Shown here one piece after another: positions 36,908 to 42,688 of a stretch of DNA of 42,688 nt. Where the stretch lies: positions 1 to 42,688 of IMG/VR virus record IMGVR_UViG_3300050821_002607, one strand, 5' to 3'. The stretch is from a virus. Within the stretch, counting starts at the first letter, position 1; each line of letters begins with the position of its first letter. Under the pieces are notes generated by a model. That model worked only from the letters and a program-made list of their open reading frames with translations. It did not search any database and had not been told where the DNA came from. Made by a program: the position numbers and the translations under genes.

Positions 36908-37356
36908 AAAACATTCTTGCAATCGACCCTGGAGCTTCTGGCGGATTTGCTTGGCGTGACATACTTGGAAAAGTCCACACGCTCAAAATGCCAGATACCG
37001 AAGGAGACGTCGTTTCTTTTATCCGCAGCCGGGCTTGCGATGGATGTACGGTTGTCTTGGAACAGGTCGGCGGATTCATCCAAGGGAATCCGGCACCGGG
37101 ATCGACCATGTTTAATTTTGGTGAAGGCTTTGGAATCATCAAGGGAGCAACACAAGCTTTAGGCGTTCCACTGGTGATGGTTCGTCCCCAGGCGTGGCAG
37201 AAAGCCTTGTCGCTCGGTAACAAGAAAGATTATGACAAGCGGTGGAAGCCACACCTAAAGGAAGTCGCTCAGCGGCTCTATCCAAGCATTGACATTACGC
37301 TTAAAACGGCGGATGCAATTCTAATCCTGCACTACGCCGAAAAATACTTATCATGA
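36904..37356 (+). CDS. RuvC-like Holliday junction resolvase
   Basis: A 150-residue RNase H-fold nuclease starting at GTG 36904 (GTGA overlap). Acidic residues match RuvC: Asp8 in ILAIDPGASGG, Glu53 in VVLEQVGG, and Asp137 in KTADAILI, with a basic segment KKDYDKRWKPHLKE before it. It should resolve branched replication and recombination intermediates before packaging. ATGA overlap with the next gene. Confidence 0.85.
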   Translation: MKNILAIDPGASGGFAWRDILGKVHTLKMPDTEGDVVSFIRSRACDGCTVVLEQVGGFIQGNPAPGSTMFNFGEGFGIIKGATQALGVPLVMVRPQAWQKALSLGNKKDYDKRWKPHLKEVAQRLYPSIDITLKTADAILILHYAEKYLS

Positions 37357-38345
37357 CACCAAAGCAGCAAGCTATCACAGAATTATTCAGCAGTTTTCCA
37401 ACCGCCTCAAATCATTCGTTGGCGCGGATGGCATACAAGAAGTGGCCGGAGTTATTCAGCAGCGCACAGAATGCCCGCGAACGAATTCAAACGTACAGGA
37501 CTGGCAGAAAACGACCGGGATATAGCGAAAAGAAAATCCTGCCGACCAACATAAATACGTGCGATGTGTGGGGCTCCATCCCCGAAGGCAAGACCGAATT
37601 CGTCCAATGGGAGGCCGTCAATCTGAACGTCAAACGACCGCTGATTCTGTCCGACATCCACATTCCGTTTCATTCCAAACAACCACTGGTCGCCGCACTG
37701 GATTACGGCAAAGCCAATAATGCGGATTCAATCATCCTGAACGGCGACACGCACGATTTCTTTTCAGTTTCATTTTGGGAGAAAGACCCGCGCAAGCGCA
37801 AATTTGCCGTGGAATTAAAAACAGGCCGGGAATTCCTCGCAACGTTGCGGGCACAATTCGGCAAGAAAACCAGAATCATTTTCAAGCTTGGCAATCACGA
37901 AGAACGGTGGGAGCGGTTTATGCGTGTCAGGGCACCTGAATTACTTGGCGTTGAAGATTTTGAAATGACCAAGCTTCTGCGGCTGGACGACCTTGGTATT
38001 GAAGTTATCAGCGACAAGCGACCAATGCGCGTCGGCGACCTGAACGTTATTCACGGCCACGAATACCGATTTGCCATCGGTAATCCGGTCAATCCAGCTC
38101 GCGGGCTTTTTCTCCGCTGCAAAGCCTACGCCATGTGCGGTCACTTCCATCAATCAAGCTATCATCAAGACAAGACGATTGAACAAAAAGTCATCGCCAC
38201 TTGGTCGACGGGATGCCTGTGCGACTTTCATCCTGAATACATGCCGTTGAACAATTGGTGCCACGGCTTTGCTTTCGTCGAAGTATCGGACGGCGGAAAA
38301 TTCAACGTTCAAAACAAGATCGTTAGGCACGGAAAAATATATTGA
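37353..38345 (+). CDS. Calcineurin-like metallophosphoesterase with N-terminal helical domain (330 aa)
   Basis: All metallophosphoesterase motifs are present in order: SDIHIPF, NGDTHDFF, GNHEERW, HGHEY and GHFHQSS, forming the two-metal site. The first 60 residues are a separate helical, HTH-like domain (AITELFSSFPTASNHSLARMAYKKWPELF). Phage relatives act on phosphoesters of nucleotides or DNA, but the substrate is not predictable from sequence. It is placed in the replication operon. Confidence 0.85.
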   Translation: MTPKQQAITELFSSFPTASNHSLARMAYKKWPELFSSAQNARERIQTYRTGRKRPGYSEKKILPTNINTCDVWGSIPEGKTEFVQWEAVNLNVKRPLILSDIHIPFHSKQPLVAALDYGKANNADSIILNGDTHDFFSVSFWEKDPRKRKFAVELKTGREFLATLRAQFGKKTRIIFKLGNHEERWERFMRVRAPELLGVEDFEMTKLLRLDDLGIEVISDKRPMRVGDLNVIHGHEYRFAIGNPVNPARGLFLRCKAYAMCGHFHQSSYHQDKTIEQKVIATWSTGCLCDFHPEYMPLNNWCHGFAFVEVSDGGKFNVQNKIVRHGKIY

Positions 38346-38347
38346 TT

Positions 38348-39190
38348 ATGCAACGCAACAATGAAGCTATTTACGATGACGGTGGAACAGCGTGTCCGTT
38401 TAAAAAAATCTACCTCGCTGGGCCGATGCGCGGCTATCCGTTGTTTAACTTTCCGGCTTTCGAGCTGGCCGCGACGCACCTGCGGAAGTTGGGATTTGAA
38501 GTCTGGTCGCCAGCGGAAAACGACGTCGAGGTGGACGGCTTCGATCCAGCCAAGCCGGGCAATTGTGCCAAAACAATGTCACACTATATGCAACGCGATT
38601 TGCCAGCCGTTTGCAACGCCGACGCGGTTGCATTGCTACCGGGCTGGCAGAAATCCGAAGGCGCGAACCTTGAGGTGTATGTTGCCCGCAAGCTGGGCAA
38701 GCATATCGTCGACGCGGAAACATTGCAGCCCGTATCAGGTGAAGGCTGTGCCAGCGGTGGTGAGGTTACAATCGTCGACGAAAAGACCGGAGGCAAGAAA
38801 GGGCAGAAGCTTGCGAGGTTTGATTTAATCCCGGCACACGCACTGGAAGAAATCGCGTGCGTATATGGCCGGGGTGCTCAAAAGTATTCCGACGACAACT
38901 GGCGCAAAGGTTATTCATGGCGGCTTTCATTCGGAGCATTGATGCGCCACGCGTGGGCCTTCTGGCGTGGCGAAGAACGCGACGAGCTGGGCAATCATCA
39001 TCTGGCCTGTGTCGCGTGGCATTGTTTCACGATGATGACGTTTGAACGGTTCGGGCTAGGCACAGATGACCGGCCCGATAAGCAGAAATCCATTTTTCCG
39101 ATAACTATCGACCCATATAAAGAGGAAGCCGCAAATTCAATTTTGGAATCAATGACCCTGCGGAAAAAAATCCACCACGATTCGTTTTGA
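38348..39190 (+). CDS. DUF4406 - dATP/dGTP diphosphohydrolase fusion (280 aa)
   Basis: Residues about 15-125 are a DUF4406 (deoxyribosyltransferase-like) domain: KKIYLAGPMRGYPLFNFPAF, then DAVALLPGWQKSEGANLEVYVARKLGK. From about residue 155 comes a dATP/dGTP diphosphohydrolase (DUF5664, MazZ-like) domain: ARFDLIPAHALEEIACVYGRGAQKYSDDNW, SFGALMRHAWAFWRGEERDELGNHHLACVAWH. The latter cuts dNTPs to dNMPs. The fusion suggests remodelling of the deoxynucleotide pool. ATG 38348 is used; a TTG lies six bases upstream. Confidence 0.8.
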   Translation: MQRNNEAIYDDGGTACPFKKIYLAGPMRGYPLFNFPAFELAATHLRKLGFEVWSPAENDVEVDGFDPAKPGNCAKTMSHYMQRDLPAVCNADAVALLPGWQKSEGANLEVYVARKLGKHIVDAETLQPVSGEGCASGGEVTIVDEKTGGKKGQKLARFDLIPAHALEEIACVYGRGAQKYSDDNWRKGYSWRLSFGALMRHAWAFWRGEERDELGNHHLACVAWHCFTMMTFERFGLGTDDRPDKQKSIFPITIDPYKEEAANSILESMTLRKKIHHDSF

Positions 39191-40950
39191 AACTTCGTCC
39201 GTACCAAACTGCCGCACAGAACGCCGTTCTTTCTGAATGGAAGAACGGACGTCGAAGTGCATTAGTTGTTATGCCCACGGGCTGCGGCAAGACTTGCGTT
39301 TTTGCGTCGATAATCCGTAGTCAATTTCCGGGACGCACTTTAGTCATCGCGCACCGCGAGGAGTTAATTTGGCAAGCCCGCGACAAGATCAAAGCCGTAA
39401 CTGGATTCCGTGTCGACGTGGAAATGGCTCAATACAAAGCCGCTGTCGATTCGGACATGTTCTCGCCGGTCGCGCCTGCGATTGTAGCCACGATTCAAAC
39501 ATTGATGTCGGGCAGTCGGAAAACTAAATTCGACTTCAAGGATTTCCGCTGCCTTGTGATTGACGAAGCTCATCATGCAACAGCTTCATCTTACCGTGAA
39601 ATAATCCGCGTTGCTTTGGAACAGAATCCTAAGCTAAATATCGTCGGTGTAACCGCAACGCCCGACCGCAGCGACGAGGAAGCTTTAGGGCAGGTGTTTG
39701 AATCCGTCGCATTTGATTATGAGATTATTGACGCTATTTCTGACGGCTGGCTTGTGCCTGTCGAACAACAAATGGTCAGCGTGGACAGCCTGGATTACTC
39801 CAGCATCCGAACCACCGCTGGCGACCTCAATGGTGCCGATCTTGCGGAGGTTATGGAGTCTGAAAAGAATTTGCACGGCGTTGCTTCCGCCACCATCGAC
39901 ATCGCTGGAAATCGTCGCGGCATTGGATTTGCTTCATCCGTCAACCATGCTCGAATCTTGTCGGAAATCTTTAACCGCCATCGCACAGGCATGTCGAACT
40001 GGGTTTGCGGAAAGACGGACAAGATTGAACGCAAACAAATCATTGCCGACTTCGCCCGTGGTAAAACGCAATGGCTTTGGAACTGTGGAGTCTTTGTCGA
40101 GGGCTTCGACGATTCAGGTGTAGAGATTATCTCAATGGGTAGGCCCACCAAGTCCCGCAGCCTATACGCTCAAATGGCCGGTCGTTCTACGCGTCCCCAT
40201 GAATGCATCGCGCATCAATTAAACACCGTACCGGACGCAGCCCTGCGGCGGATGATGATTAAGCGGAGCATCAAGCCGTCATGCCTGATTCTGGATTTTG
40301 TTGGTAACAGCGGAAAGCACAAACTGATCACCACCGCCGACATTTTGGGTGGTAACGTTTCCGATGAAGCCATCAAAGCGGCGATTGAAACGCTGAAGCA
40401 AAGCGGCGGCCAAATGCGGATGAAGGAGCTTTTGGAAGACGAAGAACAGAAAATTGAGGAAAGAAAGAAACGCGAGCTTGAGGCGGCTGCACGCAAAGCC
40501 AAACTCAAAGCTAAAGCCAGCTTTAAAACACAGTCGGTTAATCCGTTCGACATTCTGCAAATCAAACCGCACAAGGAACGTGGTTGGGATCAGGGCCGCA
40601 AGCTGTCCGAAGGCCAGAAGGAAGTAATGCGGAAACATATGGAGCTGAACCCCGACGATTACACGTACAGCGAAGCGAAGCAAATCATCGACGGTCAATT
40701 TCTGATTTGGAACAAAGCCAAGGAAGGCGGTTACCGTGCGCCAACGTTCAAGATGATAAAGAAGCTTAAGTCGCACGGCGTCGACGCCCGATTCATGCCG
40801 ATTGGTGTTGCTGGTGAATACATGGACGCAATCAAGACGAACGGCTGGCACGGATTGCCGGAAGGATTTCAACCCAAGTCGCAAGTGGTGATTCCACCAC
40901 GGCCTGCGGCGATGCAGTATGCAACACAAACCGACGATATACCGTTTTAG
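39187..40950 (+). CDS. SF2 DEAD/DEAH-box helicase with SSB-like C-terminal tip (587 aa)
   Basis: TTG start at 39187 in a TTGA overlap. It is a superfamily 2 helicase: Walker A MPTGCGKT (residues 29-36), DEAHH, GVTATPDRSDEEALG, and the C-terminal RecA-like domain with FVEGFDDSGVEIISMGRPTKSRSLYAQMAGRSTRPH. A Lys/Glu-rich coiled region follows. The last 20 residues contain IPPRP and end TQTDDIPF, identical in the last five to the E. coli SSB tip. This tail could recruit SSB-binding partners or occupy their sites. Confidence 0.92.
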   Translation: MKLRPYQTAAQNAVLSEWKNGRRSALVVMPTGCGKTCVFASIIRSQFPGRTLVIAHREELIWQARDKIKAVTGFRVDVEMAQYKAAVDSDMFSPVAPAIVATIQTLMSGSRKTKFDFKDFRCLVIDEAHHATASSYREIIRVALEQNPKLNIVGVTATPDRSDEEALGQVFESVAFDYEIIDAISDGWLVPVEQQMVSVDSLDYSSIRTTAGDLNGADLAEVMESEKNLHGVASATIDIAGNRRGIGFASSVNHARILSEIFNRHRTGMSNWVCGKTDKIERKQIIADFARGKTQWLWNCGVFVEGFDDSGVEIISMGRPTKSRSLYAQMAGRSTRPHECIAHQLNTVPDAALRRMMIKRSIKPSCLILDFVGNSGKHKLITTADILGGNVSDEAIKAAIETLKQSGGQMRMKELLEDEEQKIEERKKRELEAAARKAKLKAKASFKTQSVNPFDILQIKPHKERGWDQGRKLSEGQKEVMRKHMELNPDDYTYSEAKQIIDGQFLIWNKAKEGGYRAPTFKMIKKLKSHGVDARFMPIGVAGEYMDAIKTNGWHGLPEGFQPKSQVVIPPRPAAMQYATQTDDIPF

Positions 40951-40953
40951 TTT

Positions 40954-41097
40954 ATGAAGGTTATTTATTACGGAAAACTTGGAACTATTTTATGGGGATT
41001 CCGATACAGAAAAAATCCGTGGCTTCTGTTTCGGAAGGATGAATCGCAGCTTAATTTTTATATTGGAAGGCTTGGCATACATATCAACCGTTTTTAA
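40954..41097 (+). CDS. Small basic protein (47 aa)
   Basis: A 47-residue protein, MKVIYYGKLGTILWGFRYRKNPW..., starting three bases after the helicase stop. Rich in aromatic and basic residues and beta-like. No family. The position in a tightly packed operon supports it being real. Confidence 0.5.
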   Translation: MKVIYYGKLGTILWGFRYRKNPWLLFRKDESQLNFYIGRLGIHINRF

Positions 41098-41100
41098 TTT

Positions 41101-41214
41101 ATGATTCCCAAAAGCCCAATGCCGCCCTCGCTGTTGTTGGTTTCTGCTATGCTGATTTATTGCTGGGCAATAGTTGGAATGTGGCATTTGTTGAATTTCA
41201 TTTTCAAGCAATGA
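41101..41214 (+). CDS. Tiny membrane protein (37 aa)
   Basis: MIPKSPMPPS followed by one membrane segment (LLLVSAMLIYCWAIVGMWHLL) and a short tail. Its stop forms an ATGA overlap with the next start at 41211. The MIP...PP beginning recalls the IPPR proteins nearby. The function is unknown. Confidence 0.45.
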   Translation: MIPKSPMPPSLLLVSAMLIYCWAIVGMWHLLNFIFKQ

Positions 41215-41483
41215 TTCCGCCACGACCAACCAAGATTCCGCCGCGTAATTCGCCATCGGTGGCGACCAAGATACCGCAACGGCCTATTAAGTCGCCACCA
41301 ATAGCGAACCATATCCAGCTAAACCGTAACTTTGACAGCCTGGAAGAGCTGACGGAATACCTCGAATGTAAATCCTTGGTCGCACCCGGCACGAAGCTTG
41401 TCCGCTATTGGAAGAAAGAAGTTATTTGCGCCATCGTCGAACCACCAATCCAACAACCAGAACCGAAAGGCAAAAAGAAATGA
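41211..41483 (+). CDS. Small protein with repeated IPPR/IPQR motifs (90 aa)
   Basis: The start at 41211 is set by the ATGA overlap. The first third is almost only motif: MIPPRPTKIPPRNSPS, then VATKIPQRPIKSPP. It aligns with the RecB-like N-terminus (IPPRPAKIPIRQVAT). The rest is a small domain (LNRNFDSLEELTEYLECKSLVAPGTKLVRYWKKE). It may be a multivalent ligand or competitor for whatever binds IPPR; that is inference. ATGA overlap with the Nudix gene. Confidence 0.6.
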   Translation: MIPPRPTKIPPRNSPSVATKIPQRPIKSPPIANHIQLNRNFDSLEELTEYLECKSLVAPGTKLVRYWKKEVICAIVEPPIQQPEPKGKKK

Positions 41484-41899
41484 GCGAGCAACCAAAAGTC
41501 GGATCCGCTGGCATCCTTGTCAAATCCGGCAAGTATCTATTAGGCCAGCGGAACAAAAAAGACGTTCGCGGCGGCATGTGGTGCGTGCCGGGCGGTGGCG
41601 TCGAATTCGGCGAGCGGTTAAACCTTGCCGTCTGTCGGGAATTCAAAGAGGAAACCAATCTGACGGTTCGAGTCATTGACGGTTTCCAATCGGTTCAACA
41701 ATCAATCCGTGAAGGCCGACATACGGTGATGGTTTTCAAAGAAGTGGATTGCGACAATATCGGTCGCGCACTTCCGACGGAAGAACTGGTCAAGCTGAAA
41801 TGGTTCACGTTCCGCGAGATTCAGGACTTGAAAATTGGAGCGGCCATCACCGAAATGTCCTACGCCGCAATTTGGGACTATTACTTTTTCAAACGTTGA
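41480..41899 (+). CDS. Nudix hydrolase (139 aa)
   Basis: A complete Nudix box at residues 39-61: G, then Glu45, then REFKEETNL, matching GX5EX7REUXEEXGU. The start overlaps the upstream stop. Family enzymes cut nucleoside diphosphates linked to another moiety, for example 8-oxo-dGTP, dNTPs or NAD-type substrates; the exact substrate is not evident. With the dGTP diphosphohydrolase fusion it points to nucleotide-pool control. Confidence 0.88.
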   Translation: MSEQPKVGSAGILVKSGKYLLGQRNKKDVRGGMWCVPGGGVEFGERLNLAVCREFKEETNLTVRVIDGFQSVQQSIREGRHTVMVFKEVDCDNIGRALPTEELVKLKWFTFREIQDLKIGAAITEMSYAAIWDYYFFKR

Positions 41900-41902
41900 T
41901 TT

Positions 41903-42064
41903 ATGGGACTTTTTTTTGCATGGCTGTTTATCTGTTATCGGCCATTTACACGCAAAGCAGAACGGACGCTGACTCGTATTAGCCAAACAACAGCGGCACC
42001 ATTATTGCCATTGCAGGCATTTAAAAAATCCGACAGCGAGTTCAAACCATACAACTTAATATGA
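41903..42064 (+). CDS. Small membrane-anchored protein (53 aa)
   Basis: MGLFFAWLFICYRPF gives one N-terminal hydrophobic segment, then a basic, helical tail (RKAERTLTRISQTT). Its stop overlaps the primase-like start at 42061 (ATGA). No family is recognised. Confidence 0.5.
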   Translation: MGLFFAWLFICYRPFTRKAERTLTRISQTTAAPLLPLQAFKKSDSEFKPYNLI

Positions 42065-42688
42065 TTTGGCCCCACGCCTCCATCAAGCACCCTTGTCCAA
42101 TCTGCGGAAAGCCGGATTGGTGTTCATTCGGTGACAAGGTGGTTAAATGCCAACGCGTCGAATCGGAATTCGCTTGCGAGACTGGCGGATGGTATCATCC
42201 GTATTCGGAAGTTAGAAGCATCAAGCCGGTATCGTTTCCGAAAAGTCGCGCACAGGCAACGTTACGAGACGCTGATGGAATGCTTGCTTGCTGGCGAGCC
42301 ACCACACTTCCATCACAAATCAGCAAGCTATCCGCCGACCTTGGTGTAAGCTGCTGGTCGCTGAATGCAATCCGGGCCTCATGGTCGCCGAGATTCAACG
42401 CGTGGGCTTTTCCGATGTACGATGGCAGCTTGCCATCCGCTTGTATAGGCATCCGGCTTAGGGCCGAGAATGGCTTTAAATGGGCTGTTGCTGGTTCAAG
42501 GGGTGGAATCTTCATTCCGAACGACAACGTGCCTATTCAGCCCATATGCTTCTTGCCAGAAGGCCCGACTAATACTGCGGCCCTGCTATCAATCGGTCTA
42601 TATGCCATCGGTCGGCCCAATTGCGGAAGCGGCTGGGAAATCCTCAAGCAAGCTTTGGTGGCCCGCAAAATCTACAAAGCGGTCATCA
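42061..42688 (+). CDS. Primase-like zinc-ribbon/TOPRIM protein, N-terminal part (gene crosses the ends)
   Basis: The 5' part of a 279-residue protein completed at 1-310. Cysteines at 12, 15, 21, 30 and 39 form a DnaG-like zinc ribbon (HPCPICGKPDWCSF) that reads template DNA. The TOPRIM domain begins with FLPEGPTNTAAL (Glu167, the catalytic glutamate), and its metal-binding GDNDE lies on the other side of the joint. No primase N-terminal RNA-polymerase subdomain is obvious, so it may be a short TOPRIM primase or an accessory. ATGA overlap with the upstream small gene. Confidence 0.85.
   Translation, partial: MIWPHASIKHPCPICGKPDWCSFGDKVVKCQRVESEFACETGGWYHPYSEVRSIKPVSFPKSRAQATLRDADGMLACWRATTLPSQISKLSADLGVSCWSLNAIRASWSPRFNAWAFPMYDGSLPSACIGIRLRAENGFKWAVAGSRGGIFIPNDNVPIQPICFLPEGPTNTAALLSIGLYAIGRPNCGSGWEILKQALVARKIYKAVI
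42591..42688. repeat. Direct terminal repeat, right copy (circular closure)
   Basis: Identical to bases 1-98; see the left copy. The uninterrupted coding frame across it supports a circular map. Confidence 0.95.

Overview
This window is a complete, circularly closed genome of a small tailed phage of about 42.6 kb. Bases 42591-42688 repeat bases 1-98 exactly, and a primase-like gene runs across the junction. Every gene I can support is on the + strand. Genes are tightly packed, with many ATGA, GTGA or TTGA stop/start overlaps. Start sites mostly have A-rich leaders rather than strong Shine-Dalgarno sequences. I see no integrase, repressor, tRNA, rRNA, CRISPR array or insertion sequence, so a lytic siphovirus is the simplest reading. 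The tape measure has 458 residues, which at about 1.5 A per residue predicts a tail near 70 nm. The host is probably a member of Verrucomicrobiota. This is inferred from secreted Asn/Thr-rich proteins, a Verrucomicrobia-style repeat domain at 27017-27436 and a fibre motif (GNGSGLTN). It is not proven.

Layout. 42061-310: primase-like zinc-ribbon/TOPRIM protein. 295-4501: DNA methyltransferase, several small zinc-ribbon proteins, a MazG-like small protein, a DUF1376 replication protein followed by 520 bases without a confident gene (candidate origin), and DNA-binding proteins. 4505-7160: terminase small and large subunits, with the remnant of a C5-cytosine methyltransferase wedged between them. 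7325-8050: pentapeptide-repeat cargo gene with its own terminator. 8127-20852: connector, portal, a protease-capsid fusion, head completion, tail tube, tail chaperone, tape measure and tail tip. 20880-26258: fibre or host-surface proteins. 26278-29135: membrane and lysis block with a holin-like protein, lipoprotein and permuted NlpC/P60 peptidase. 29384-32626: small early genes of unknown role. 32623-41899: recombination, replication and nucleotide metabolism (RecB-like nuclease, Sak4-like ATPase, DUF669-like protein, ParB-like protein, RuvC-like resolvase, metallophosphoesterase, DUF4406/dGTP diphosphohydrolase fusion, SF2 helicase, Nudix).

What stands out. (1) A short peptide motif, IPPR(P/K), occurs eleven times in eight unrelated early proteins. 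Different synonymous codons are used, and the motif is absent from the structural block. One carrier, the SF2 helicase, ends in DDIPF, the C-terminal tip of bacterial SSB. This suggests a shared docking system for the phage replication proteins. (2) The palindrome GCAACGTTGC occurs 11 times (about 0.04 expected by chance), often inside GGTGGCAACGTTGCCACC and often in frame as VATLPP next to an IPPR motif. (3) A bipartite element, ATTGACTTAA-N5-7-TTTT(T/C/G)G, precedes five structural-module genes. It is usually fused to the preceding stop codon, and in three cases TTGACT lies exactly 22 nt before ATG. (4) GAACGCGAA recurs at six gene starts. (5) Seven proteins in the virion and lysis half carry Sec or lipoprotein signals, which is unusual for virion proteins.
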